A DNA stretch of 64,000 nucleotides, taken from positions 558,001 to 622,000 of the forward strand of contig LNKV01000028.1 in the NCBI GenBank assembly GCA_001465935.1. Direction: 5' to 3'. Below the pieces are notes generated by a model. That model worked only from the letters and a program-made list of their open reading frames with translations. It was not told where the DNA came from and made no database searches. Positions 1 through 10,965 of the stretch are shown here, one piece after another. This DNA comes from Clarireedia homoeocarpa (Eukaryota; Ascomycota; Leotiomycetes; Helotiales; Rutstroemiaceae). A program made the position numbers and the translations under genes. Every line of letters begins with the position of its first letter. The first letter of the stretch is position 1.

Positions 1-2205
1 TAAAAAGACAAGACCAGGTGTGAGCCGAGGTCGTGTCCTGATTCTCGGCCCTTACTCTTACTGTACCGTCCGTACAGCAGAAAAAATTACCCACACTACC
101 CTTAGTAAGCGTGGAGGTTGAGGCCAAGCTTTTTCTTGCAATTTGTAGGATCGTCGTTCTGGGAATTCGGTTGTGGAAATCCGAGTTTAAATTGGGGAGA
201 TTAGGGGGAGGATCTGTTTGTTTCGCTTGTTTGGGGGAGGGAGGGGAAATTTGTGGATTTGCGGATGAGAGTTGGGAAGGAAAAAACGAGGAGAGGAGTC
301 TGGAACTGTATCCTTTTCCTTTCTCGTGGGTGGCATGGAAGAGAAGGGGAAGGGAACAAGAAGGACAGGAGACAGATACTCCGTAAGATGACGAATAACT
401 CCACTGAACGCGCATGAGGCCATTACGAATGCCCTCTTTTCTTGGTGCGTGATTTCTCACTCACTCCCAAGTCCATAGTTCCGTGCCATTTGACTCTGAT
501 TCGACGCCGGATCGATATCGGTACAAGTCATGCTGCTAAAGTACGAAGTACAATCAATGATCTGAATAATGAACGACTCTGATATATCGGGGATGCGCTG
601 TCCTTTTTCTCTCTCTTTTTGCTTCTTTGCCCCCTGCATTGAGTCTTGCTGTACGGTAGAACAATTTCTCATCACATCCAATCTCCACAAACGTAGAACT
701 TCAAACAAACCAAGAAGGAAACAGAGGAAAAGAATCAGGACCAAGTTCATCCAGCCATATGATCGGATCAGTTTGCCCGTCCTTTCATTCTTCTTTTTAC
801 CCCTGGGTAAAAGTGCAAGGGCAAGGGGCCGAAAGCGCAGAGCCTGGGATTGGGGAGCATGCAGTGGGTTGAGTGGATACGAGAGGAGGAATCTCTGATC
901 AGGGGTTGTGAGAAGCATCCCTGACGTGTGATGCACGGAGAATACCCGCCCCTGGAGGGGAACGCCGAATGGTTCGTGATAGCGGGCATGCATCGTAAAT
1001 GGATAACATGAAACAGCCGTCAAGCAGGAACGGCAGAACTGTGGTGTGCGAGTGGTGTAGATGCGTTCTCTTTGGGTGGATATGATGATCCCATGTTGAG
1101 CGACACGGATGATGGGCGATTTGATGATTGAGGTCCGAAAGCGCTGTTGAAAGGTCTAGCAGCTTGACGATTCTGGGAAAATCTGGGTGGAATAGGCAAT
1201 CGAATTCCAAGATGGGCTACGAAGTACTTCCACCCCTCGCATCCCTGTGGATAATGTGAGCAAAGAGTGTTGTCGGCGATACGGCGATACGGGCATACGG
1301 GCGATACGCAAGTCTGTCATATCCATGTACGAAGTACTTCGTACACACGAGAGCAGTGGAGCAAATAGCCAGAATGCATCTGCTTTGGGTGATTTCCTCT
1401 GCTAATATCCTACATACAAAGTATCCGAATCGAGCCGGTCCAAAGCGCGCGAATACTCTCGTACCTGACTATCACTGCACGCCACTTGGGTGTGTGCAGG
1501 TGGTGTGTGTGGGTGGGTAGTTCGGGATTCGTTCTGCTCACCCAGCTGGCCAGCCAGTCAGGACCCTTGCCCTTGCCCTTGCCCTTGCCTTTCCGTTTCC
1601 CGTACTGCCTTGACTCCATCCGTCAATTTCTGCTCGACAAAGTAATCGCCGTAAATGGCTACTTATCCCGCAGCAGCTAGCTAATGTCACACTACTTACG
1701 AAAGTACTCTCGATGGAGTAGAAACATAAGGATCCTTCCTCCTCCTCCTCACTCTCGCTTTCTTGCCCTTCCTTTCTCACCACCATCACCATCATCAGCC
1801 TCTCTTTGCTCCTTGCCTTCCATATCCGCGTCTTTGAAAGATTGCGCAGGATCATTCACTCATTTTACTGCTGGCTCAAATTAACTCCTGCTAAAGTCAC
1901 CAGACTTTCGTCTCAAAAGTCACCACCGCCCCTCTCACCACTTGATTCTTGAGTCGACCTCACAAATCACTTGTCCTTCCTTGCGTTCATTGATTGAATC
2001 ACCACACTCTCTCTACTCCTTTCGAAAACAAACACGACTACTCATCGAGATCTGTTTGCCGCACGAAAGAATCACATTCATTTTCGATTCGGTCAATTGA
2101 ACATTGCACATACCTGACAAGTCTTTCTGTAGACTCACTCACTCACTCACTCACTCGTAACACTACCTTTCCAGGACATTCATCAAACCGCATACCCAAT
2201 CAAAA
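1..2205. other. Upstream intergenic region, no supportable gene
   Basis: Several open frames exist but none has family resemblance or a convincing splice pattern. The stretch holds a perfect 20-base palindrome at 1326-1345, related GTACGAAGTAC words near 541 and 1219, a CCCTTG hexamer repeat near 1563-1592, and a run of CACT repeats (about 2137-2155) just before the next gene. The last several hundred bases probably contain the promoter and 5' UTR of the gene at 2206. Confidence 0.5.
1326..1345. repeat. 20-base perfect palindrome
   Basis: TGTACGAAGTACTTCGTACA reads the same on both strands. Its core GTACGAAGTAC or ACGAAGTACTTC recurs near 541 and 1219. It could be a dimeric regulator site or a hairpin; no function is shown. 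Confidence 0.6.
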
Positions 2206-3447
2206 ATGCGTTCATTCGACATCTCGTCCCTTGCCATCTTGGCTTCGTCTTTGCTGGTCAATGCTGTTCCTGTCTACGTTACCGATATCGAAATCATCAC
2301 CGAGGAGATTACTGTCACCAAAGAACCTGATGGATCATTCCAGACAGGAGCTCCTCACCCAGCTGGCACTTTCACCAGACACGGGGCTTCGGTTGAAGCT
2401 TCCTCTGTTGTAGCTGCTGCATCATCTACTGCCGCCGCAGTTACCAGCGTTGTTGTTGTCCCGACTTCTTCGTCCAGCCATGTTGCTCCAGCAAGCTCCA
2501 GCACATCCGTCGTCATCCCCAGCCCAGCTAGCTCCAGCTCCAGCTCTTCTGTTGTCATTAGCAAAGCAAGCTCATCATCTGCTGTCGTCAAGGCCTCCGA
2601 TGCCGCCGTCCTGGTTCAAAAGCCAACTTCAACTGCTGCTGCTGCAACTTCTGCCAAACCCAGCACAACTGCCAAGCCCACCACATTAGCTACCTCCACC
2701 TCCGCAGCTAAGGCTTCATCCACTGCCGCTTCATCTTCATCTGGCGGAAAGCGTGGTCTTGCCTACAACACCGCATCCATGGCCGCCCTATTCAGCGGAT
2801 CATCAAAGGTTTCCTGGGCATATAACTGGGGATCCAGCTCATCTGGTCTCAATGTCCCCGGCATCGAATATGTACCTCTCCTCTGGGGCATGTCCAGCAC
2901 CTTCACTGGCCCATGGTCCGCCGCCGCCTCCAGCGCTATCTCCTCCGGCTCCAAACACCTCATGTCCTTCAACGAGCCCGATCTCTCATCCCAAGCTAAC
3001 CTTTCACCCGGCGACGCCGCTTCCGGCTACAAGACCAACATGATGCCCTTCGCCGGCAAAGCCAAGCTCGGTGCCCCCGCCGTCACCAACGGTGGTGCGC
3101 CCATGGGACTTACCTGGCTCAAGTCCTTCCTCTCCTCGTGCACCGGCTGCCAGATCGACTTCGTCTGCATCCACTGGTACGACTCCGCTTCTAACGTCGA
3201 TTACTTCAAGCAGTACATCAAAGACGCATACGCTGCTGGTGGCAACAGACCTCTCTGGATCACTGAGTTCCAAGCCAGCGGATCCGAGTCGGAGCAGAAC
3301 ACTTTCTTGACGACAGTCCTCCCTTGGTTGGATAGCTTGGACTATGTTGAGCGTTATGCTTGGTTCATGGCGGGTGATGCTAGCGGTCAACTTTTGAGCT
3401 CGGCTACTACTTTGAGCACGCTTGGTAACACTTTCAAGAGTGCTTAG
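2206..3447 (+). CDS. Secreted GH128 (Asl1-like) cell-wall glucanase
   Basis: A single-exon gene of 413 residues. Residues 1-20 form a signal peptide (SSLAILASSLLVNA core, cleavage near AVP). Residues about 60-180 are a Ser/Thr/Ala-rich linker, probably O-mannosylated. From about residue 181 (GKRGLAYN) to the end is a glycosyl-hydrolase catalytic core of the GH128/Asl1 type. The two expected acids are visible: SFNEPD with E257 as the likely acid/base, and WITEFQ with E354 as the likely nucleophile. Characterised family members cleave beta-1,3-glucan, and S. pombe Asl1 is wall-associated. The long linker and lack of a GPI signal suggest a secreted wall-bound enzyme for wall remodelling. The start is the first Met and is followed directly by the signal peptide. 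Confidence 0.88.
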   Translation: MRSFDISSLAILASSLLVNAVPVYVTDIEIITEEITVTKEPDGSFQTGAPHPAGTFTRHGASVEASSVVAAASSTAAAVTSVVVVPTSSSSHVAPASSSTSVVIPSPASSSSSSSVVISKASSSSAVVKASDAAVLVQKPTSTAAAATSAKPSTTAKPTTLATSTSAAKASSTAASSSSGGKRGLAYNTASMAALFSGSSKVSWAYNWGSSSSGLNVPGIEYVPLLWGMSSTFTGPWSAAASSAISSGSKHLMSFNEPDLSSQANLSPGDAASGYKTNMMPFAGKAKLGAPAVTNGGAPMGLTWLKSFLSSCTGCQIDFVCIHWYDSASNVDYFKQYIKDAYAAGGNRPLWITEFQASGSESEQNTFLTTVLPWLDSLDYVERYAWFMAGDASGQLLSSATTLSTLGNTFKSA

Positions 3448-4411
3448 ATGGTGACGTCGCGCGCGCACACACACACTCTCTCTTTAGTAGAAGCATGCAT
3501 GACATGACGGGTGGAGTTAGGATAGGATAGGATAGGATGGGCTTGGATGGGATGGAATTAGAAAATAGCGACAAAAAGGGATGCGATCGGAATGGGGATG
3601 GCGAGACAAGCAAAGAGAAAACATACACATACTAAGACCGATACCCCTTCTGTCTCCCTCTACACATACAAACACATCTTCAATACTTCAAATGTAAATA
3701 TTTACAAAACCATTTATCCCCCCCAAAACGAGCATCCAATTGGATAAGAAAGCTGCTGCGTATGAATAAATAAACAAATGAATGAATAGACGATTTGCAT
3801 ATAGATGTTTTTTTGAAAGAACAAATGATACAGAGAATTGATGGCGAGAGATAGATGGATGGGTGATGTATGAGATTAAATTAAACCTTGTATCAACTTC
3901 CTCAATCCATCCATCCATCCATCCATCTCCTTCCATTATAACTGTACTGTACTGCGCTTCTCTCTTCTTCTTCTTCCTCTTCCTCTTCTTCTTTCTGTAT
4001 AATGGAGTAAAAGGGCGCTGTCGTCGAAAGAAAACTTTTACAATGTCGTCTGGCATCTGCCCTGTGTCGAGGAAGGTATGAAGGAAGGAAGGAGCCCCCC
4101 CCCCTTTCGACCACCACTCCTCCTGCTCGGGGCGGCTGGCGTACCGACGTGAATAGAAAAGAACATACATACATGGAATGTAATAGAAGTGCATCTACTC
4201 TAATCTAACTCAACGACAGTAATTGATCGGTTTATAGATGGATGGGAAAGGGTTGGGAAGAGGGTAGGTAGGTAGAGTGGTTAATGGAATCAATATTCTG
4301 GATTTTCATATAAAGTGCTAGTGTCGATGGTCTGAGTAGCCCTATGCAACACACACGCACTTCAACCATCAAGCCCTTCACATCCACATCCACATTCACA
4401 TCAATAAACCA
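3448..4411. other. Convergent 3' intergenic region
   Basis: This lies between two converging genes and would hold both 3' UTRs. It contains a short ATCC repeat (about 3903-3927), TTC-rich runs near 3965-3995 and a short C run near 4096. No gene is supported. Confidence 0.5.
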
Positions 4412-6072
4412 TCATCCATCTTCCCCCTCATTCCCCCCTCCACCCCTCCCTACAGCCCTCACCCCCTCCCCCACAATCTCAAACTCCACCGCACCGGCCA
4501 ATCCACCCCCACTCTCGGGCGCCCACCCCGCAAAAACAACCTTCATCCACCTCCTCCACCTCTTTAGCACCGGCTCGCCTCGCTCGCCCTCCTCATCCAG
4601 CACCTGTGGTCGTCCATACACCGGTTTCTTGATCAGCGCTATACGACACGCGATCTGCGTTGTCCAGATGAGGCCGAGGGATGGGGTTTTCAGACTCTTG
4701 GTTGTGGTGAACGATGGGTTGGGGTCATCACCCCAGCCAGTTATCCAGCGTTGTTGGTGGTCTAGGGACATGGGGTCGGGGGTTTGGAAAGGCGCGTACG
4801 GGTTGGGATCCGGGCGTGGTCGAGGAGCGGGTACGGAGGTGTTAATGTTGACCGGACTACCTGGTATAGGCGTATTTACACCGGAAGCTGTGGCAGAATT
4901 TGGTGGCATTAAATTCGCACCTCCACTCGTATTTCGACCTGTACTATATGATCTCGCTCCATGTGCCATCGGCCAAGTACTTCCCGGGCTAGAAAATCGA
5001 TCAGCGACTTGATTCGCAACAACTACTGCGATCCCGTGTTCGCGCGCAAGGTTTCGTAGTAGTTGTCCCAGCTTCACTAGTTCTGCGCTGCGGTGCGCCA
5101 TATTCATGCCTTTCTTCACATTCGTCGTACCGTTTACATCGCGTTCAAATTCTGCACGGTAGTTTGCTGCTACGCTGTCGAGAATAAGGAGTCGTATCCC
5201 ATAGCGTTGGATCACGACGGGAACTTGAAAGCGCAGAATGTGGTCTTGGGATTCGAGGTCGGGTGTGACAATACTATGGATTTTGTCGAAAGTGGGCGGT
5301 TGAGGGTGGGAAGAGAGGATGGGATGAGTGCGAAGGAGTTGAGCAACTCGTTGGGTTGGAAGGGCAGATTCGGTAGATATGTAGAGGGTAGGGGTTCCGA
5401 GGCCTTGCGGGGAGGGGAGTTGTGCGGAGAGAAGGAGAGTGAGAAGGAATTGGGTTTTACCAGCGCCACTGGATGTAGTTAGTAAATGTAGATGCTTGAA
5501 GCCGAAGTGAGGCTACTAAGTAAGATTGTGAAATAAGGGATGTTTGGGTAGTGGTGAGAATAAAACGACTGCGTAGTGAGAAGAGTACGATTGAGGAGAG
5601 CCGTGTGGCCGACAATTGAAGAGGTGGTTGGAGGTGTAAAGAAGGGGAGCCATTAGGTAGAGTGGTTGGTTTGGATTTGTAAAAGGCAGTCATACCTTTC
5701 ACCAGTGATCTCCGTGATATAACCAGCAGGTATACCACCTCCCAACGCACGATCCAGATCATCATCTAATGTACTGATGGTATCCCACTGATCCAACAGT
5801 TCTTTTCCCGATTTCCTCAGTCCTCTTGCATTTTGCTGTTGGCCATCTCCTCCATCCTTCTCCGCTACACCCAAATCCTCTTTCAATGCCTTAAGCACAT
5901 CGGTGCATAATCGCTTCACATCTGGGACTGGTAGACGAGCTCGCTTTGCTATCTCCACACAATCGAGAGTGATTAAATCGGCGGTGGTGATGAGGTTCTT
6001 CTCGAGTGATGGGATTAGTCGTACATATTGGTGGGTTAAGAATGTGGGAAGGACGGTTGAGAGGTCTGTCAT
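4412..6072 (-). CDS. rad57: Rad57-like RecA-family recombination protein
   Basis: Two exons on the minus strand (6072-5696 and 5468-4412) encode about 477 residues. The intron has a GTATG donor, a TACTAAC branch site and a CAG acceptor. Joining restores the Walker A motif GESGAGKT, which is split by the intron. A Walker B-like LLILDSVAANYR follows, then AIVVANQVADR. The N-terminus MTDLSTVLPTFL...SLEKNLITTADLI is typical of fungal Rad57, so I chose the Met at 6072 over upstream in-frame Mets. Rad57 pairs with Rad55 to help Rad51 filaments assemble in homologous recombination. The C-terminal half carries a low-complexity Pro/Ser/Gly insert, common in filamentous fungi. An XRCC3-like name would describe the same family. 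Confidence 0.88.
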
Positions 6073-6428
6073 AGAGACATGCTCCTTCGGGATGTTTGTT
6101 TGAAGTGGGGTGTGGAAGAAGAAAATTGGGGAAGACGCGTCGAAGGTATTTCGCCTGAGCACTCGTAAGTTGCAAATTCACGTGAGACACGCGCGACCTA
6201 CAGTAAGATTACGTCACAAAGATATCGAGTATCAATCTGAGAATTGATTTGTGGTAAGTTAGAGATATGTTTGTTTTTCAACATTTATCCCGAGATCAGA
6301 AGCCGAGTAATTTTCCATTGGATTCAGGAAACCCCTTTTGACAAGTTATCTCGACAACTCCTTCCGTAGTTACGTTTCTAATCTGAAACGATACGCTTTC
6401 TGATTATGCTCTGATTATGCTCTCATTT

Positions 6429-8322
6429 CTAAGTGGCCTCTGCAATAATATGCCCTACACCTTCCACATCATTCGCCACCAAGACTGGAGCCTTTGCAGC
6501 CTTTGCAGCCTTTGCCGACGGAGTAAATAGAATCTGGACACGATCAAGATGTCATTCTTGAGACTGCTGTTTGAATTCTACTTACCACAGGAACGACAAT
6601 AGTCGCTGTTAAGATTCCCAAACTGGAGACCAAAAACACCCAACTTTTCTCTCCAAAAGCGAAACTCGTCCACTACAAATAGCTTTATCAGTCGTCACTG
6701 GTTGGGTGGAATTCAGAAGAGCCAAGATTACTCACTGCTGGGCCTGCAAGCACCCCTGCTGCACTGGCACTTGTGTACAAAGCGAAAACTTGTCCACTTG
6801 CTCCAGAATGTCCAAAAATACCAGGAGTATCACGTTCCATACTCGCCACAGCGCGACTCAAGTCAGCTCCGAGTGGTGACGACGCAAACACTCTGGTAAA
6901 ACCTATCTGATGTGTGAGCGTATGTAGAATCATGGAAAATGCAGCATTACCATAGAGAGACAGTAGGATGCACAGCAGCACTTTCTGCTCTAAACTGTCA
7001 TGGTTTATCAATACTAGAAGGACGACAAAAACAGCTGAGAGCATGAACCATAAAGCAATAAGCCACCGGGAGGGCCAAATATCTGCTAGCCATCCAGCTA
7101 GTGGCGCCGCAAATATCGGAAAAGTGATGGTCAGAAATATCAACCCTGAACCCGTTGAGTCCCAACCAAATTCGCGTTCTACAAATATTGGAAGGGCAGC
7201 ATCAAAACTAGCAAGTAAGAACACAGTGACCCAAACTCCATAGAGGTCAGTGCATATTCTTGGAGATTTCAAAAGTGTTATCAAAGGCAAAGTATGATCT
7301 GCGTTTGCCTGGGGCAGGGATGGGTTTTTACTGCCTTGTACCAGAGGGTCAGTTGCCGACGAACTGTTCGAAGATCCAGAAAACTCCTGTTGATGGGAGC
7401 TGGCTCTGTCGTTACTTTCCTGGAAGGTCCCGTATGCCTGCGCACCAAGAACACCTTTCCCTTTCGTTATTCTCATTGCAACTTTCTTCTCAACCATTAA
7501 CAATCGCAGAAGAATGTCTACTGCAATCAAGGCAAACATCACGGCGAACAGGGATGCATAACCAAACTTTGCGTACATTATACCACCTATTGTTGGTGAG
7601 ATTAGCATCCCCATATTAAGACTCGATATGACATAACCCATCCATTGGCCAATGTCTTTCGTGCCTACAGTGTCGGCGAGCAGGGCGAATCCCACCGTGT
7701 ATACTACTGCGGCTGACAATCCTTGCAGGAAGCGACTAAGCGCTAAGAGCCAGATGTTTGGAGCAAAATACAGCTGGGCAGTGGCTGCGGCGTTACTAAA
7801 GAATCCTAGCAGTAGAGGGGTCCGTCGTGATGTACTTCTGTCCGCATAGTACCCGAACAATGCTAAACTACCGCCTTAAGCATGATCTTTAAGACTGGAA
7901 TTATCACCGACTTACGGCTTCCTAGGAACTGTGCAACTCCAAAGGATGATAAAAGCATTGAGTTCCAGAATTCGACTAAAATCGTCAGTCTCGTGAAAAT
8001 AATGATAGGAGAAGTCTCTGGCATGTTATCTTACTATCTTCATCAGTTACTCCAATTCGATTTTTCAGTTCTCTTGGAACTACAGGTATTATCTATCATG
8101 TATGGTCAACAACGTCCTTAACTTTTACAACATAACACTGACAAACCCGTAGATGAACGAGTCCTATATGTTCAAACGATTAGCCTTTGTTTTTTCTGCA
8201 ATCCTCTGTGGGCCTTTTTTGCTCACTGAAAACGATGCAAAACATATCGTGAGGACAATGAACCAGTCTGAAGAACGAAGTTGAAGATATCTCATCTCAG
8301 CGTGATGAGTAGATGGAGACAT
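6429..8322 (-). CDS. MFS transporter (DHA1/VMAT-like), likely NRPS product exporter
   Basis: Seven exons (8322-8227, 8163-8143, 8092-8035, 7975-7916, 7862-6736, 6672-6586, 6533-6429) give a continuous frame of 517 residues. The joins rebuild the first helices: WFIVLTICFASFS-DSFIYGF-IIPVVP, then FGVAQFLGSPLFGYYADR, the MFS signature loop between helices 2 and 3. The second exon is only 21 bases. Further helices follow either side of a hydrophilic central loop (about residues 210-260). The protein should be a 12-helix plasma- or vacuolar-membrane drug:H+ antiporter. It diverges from the NRPS gene across 2.6 kb, so self-protection or export of the peptide is a reasonable inference, not shown. 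Start and end fit the family; the exon joins are my reading of splice signals. Confidence 0.85.
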
Positions 8323-8989
8323 GGCTTCAAGAGATTAAGAGGGTTGGGATGATGTTTAGACATAACATACCCTCCGAAAGCCTAGTATTTACTTTAAAGT
8401 GTGACTTTCGATGTCTTGTTTCACCCATGTACTATTCTACGAGACATAGCTCCATCGGTATTCGAGCTTGCAGAGTGTGTTCCACATGCGCAGAGGTAAA
8501 TCAGCCGTCAAAGGTAGCTGTGGCTGTTGATTATGTGCCCCCCGTGTTCAGATAATTCCCTTCGTGTTCCATGGTGCAGCTCTCGGCGCTGCGCCTCTGC
8601 AGCTGTGTGATCGATTGTTTCTCTTTGCATCACAGTTATAGCACGTCTTGCGAAGGTCTTTAAAAGTAGTAGCCAACATGCTCTGCTTAATCGAAAATTT
8701 CTCGGGACGATCTTTCCCACCGGGCGAGCTCATCACAGTACCAGGTAATTGCTGTTACATTTTCATGTGAGCATTTTCCGATTGATCTTGTTACATTGTC
8801 TATGATGATGTTGCTACAGCTAATCTCTTCTCAGGGCACTGTCTCAATTGTGTGGCATGAGTATTCACCGTCAATCAATCTCCAATGTATCTAGAGATAT
8901 TTCTAATATCTTGGCTCTCGAAGCCTTCCGTATACAGAACAGTTCATTTTCTGTATGCCATGATCTTCAATATTTGTGCCGCCATAGCC

Positions 8990-9420
8990 AGCTGAGGACT
9001 CTTGCAAGAACATAACACAACTCGGAGCAACAACATTTACGTAAATCGTCGCAGTCCTCTATGAACAGCTCTTCGGCAGGTGGGGTGACAAAATATGCTC
9101 GTAATCAAATCACAGTCACTATTCTCATCCAGATCCAGCTTCAGCTGCGCCGCGGTTCTGTTCTCATGACCTCGTTTTTACTTGGAGCTGTTGATTTCAT
9201 ACGCTCTTTGTGTTTGTCGAGTGCTTGGGTCATTGAAGATCCATGGCTGGGATCCATCACGAATGCAACATATTTCTTTCTCTTTGGTCGAATTGAAGGC
9301 TTACTGCTATCAAATTGTGTAGCAGTGGCAGTATTTCCGGTTGGCTATGGCTTCAGAGCTTCGTTGTTCGCACCTTCGACATTTCTAGAAGCGCTTGCAT
9401 CATCTGCAAGATGCCTCATG
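8990..9420 (-). pseudogene. Coding-like debris of an unrecognised gene
   Basis: Reading the minus strand from about 9420, one frame runs about 90 codons broken by a single TAG and contains a Lys/Arg-rich patch (KPSIRPKRKKYVAF) and a helical stretch (SSMTQALDKHKERMK). It stops near 9135. A neighbouring frame then stays open to about 9003 and ends LDENSDCDLITSIFCHPTCRRAVHRGLRRF. The two frames overlap, as expected of one gene broken by a frameshift. I do not recognise the family. The basic and Cys-containing patches would fit a nuclear regulator, but that is speculation. It could also be chance open frame. Confidence 0.25.
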
Positions 9421-9979
9421 TTTTGAAAGTTCCACGACTTGAAGCACTACATACCTTGGTACCAAGTACAGACGTGACTGCATGGAGCTAACACGCTTAA
9501 TCTCTTGGAAGCGAGATTGGGGTTACAAAATGACTTGCAGATTCTATGTATCTGCAGATCATTTGTCTCAGATCCCCTCAGATCCCCTCAGTTGATTGTT
9601 CATTGGTCAGGCGCCCTCATCCCAAGCACCAAAGATATCCTTCTACCCAGAAAGCCTTCGATACCGCTCTTGCGGGGAATTGTTTATGTTGCGCAAGCCA
9701 CTGGATCTTGTTAGGTAATTAGAACTTAATTATTCCAGCTACATGAAGGAGATGAGAATATAGGCAATACGAGGCATTCACTCTTACAGATCTCCCAGTC
9801 CTAGTATATTCTGCATCGGATCTGAAGAACGACCCCTTTTAATCCAGATGAAGCGGTTGATCTGATCCGCCCCATTTGCACTGTCATAATATATCCTCAA
9901 AGAGACAGGTCAACAGCGGCAACTACATTAACATCCAGTATACCCGATTAACAACTAGTATACCCAATTGACGAACCGG

Positions 9980-10065
9980 CCGGCTCACCCGCACTTCAGG
10001 TAATATTGACCAATGGGACTACCCCACTCGTCAATATTGACGGATGTGCTTGAAGTGCGAATGGG
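9980..10065. promoter_or_regulatory. Palindrome and inverted repeat in the NRPS/MFS promoter region
   Basis: CGTCAATATTGACG (about 10028-10041) is a perfect palindrome, and a near copy of its half (GGTAATATTGACC) lies about 25 bases upstream. Outside them CGCACTTCA and TGAAGTGCG form a second inverted pair. Nested symmetry in a divergent promoter is typical of a dimeric regulator site, but no binding protein is known. Confidence 0.35.
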
Positions 10066-10965
10066 GCGGACCAGATCCTGGCGTTCTACCACGAAATCTG
10101 TCGCTTGCAGCACCATTCATCGTATGAAGACTACCTCATGGCGAACAACTTTCTGTGTTTGCATCTCAATTCCCACTGGCCCAGAGATTCCGGATCTAGT
10201 GGATAATATGACATCTCAGTAATGGGTGTTGCTGCACAATTTGCTATTCAGAGCTGTCACTCGCTAAAGCTCCCCCTTTCCGCCCGTCATTTTTATTGTA
10301 CTGCATCATTAGCGTTCTCCGAGCTCTGAAAGTGGTGTCTCTCCACATGCCGTAGCTTTTTGCGATTTACAGACTGTAGTACATATGACTACAGATTAGC
10401 AACTGCATCATATTTAACACGTGGGCAAGATTGCGGATGCGGATTTATACATGCACACAAATAAAGTGGCTTCGGCGAATCCTACAGTTCACAAATATCG
10501 GATATTATCTTAACTACCTAGCAGCGAGCGGGAACCAAAGTTTACATTGCAGCTGGGGTAAGCCTTGAACTACTCTGTCTAGATAAGCCTGGGCATCCAA
10601 GAGGTGGAATGTCTGAGATTTTGAGCCGAAAGCAGATACTGCAGTTTCTATTTCGACGGTGTGGCCCAATATGGCAAGATAACTGCTGTGGATCCAACAA
10701 AGTGCCGGGGAGGAGCTTCGAAATCTACATGCATCAACACCTTTATGGGTAGATGCGTGTTTGTTGTGAAGATCCTTTGGAAGCGAAGCCCTTACTTAAG
10801 TCTTGGAGAGTAGCCAGGTCTGTAGCTTCAAAACGTGCATCTCGATTACTGCTTTCTTCGAAACAAAATATATCTCATTCTTGGTCTTTCGGATTTCTGG
10901 AGATCCCATCTTCCGACGCCCTCCTTTCACTCTGATACTGGCGTGTTTACCGAGAATATCCCACC

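Larger units (their letters stand above)
8323..10965. other. 2.6-kb divergent region between MFS and NRPS genes
   Basis: No intact gene is visible. This should contain both promoters. It also holds coding-like debris on the minus strand (about 8990-9420, listed separately), a perfect 14-base palindrome near 10030 and a looser inverted repeat around it. Confidence 0.5.

Noticed and set aside
457..1023. 188-codon minus-strand frame with one hydrophobic stretch
   Set aside because: No family features, odd composition, and it overlaps other random open frames; more likely non-coding.
3004..3474. 156-codon minus-strand frame
   Set aside because: Antisense of the GH128 catalytic domain; GC-rich codons keep the reverse frame open.
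4344..5012. 222-codon plus-strand frame
   Set aside because: It is the antisense shadow of the Rad57 coding sequence.
7882..8121. 79-codon plus-strand frame near the transporter
   Set aside because: Antisense to the 5' exons and introns of the MFS gene.
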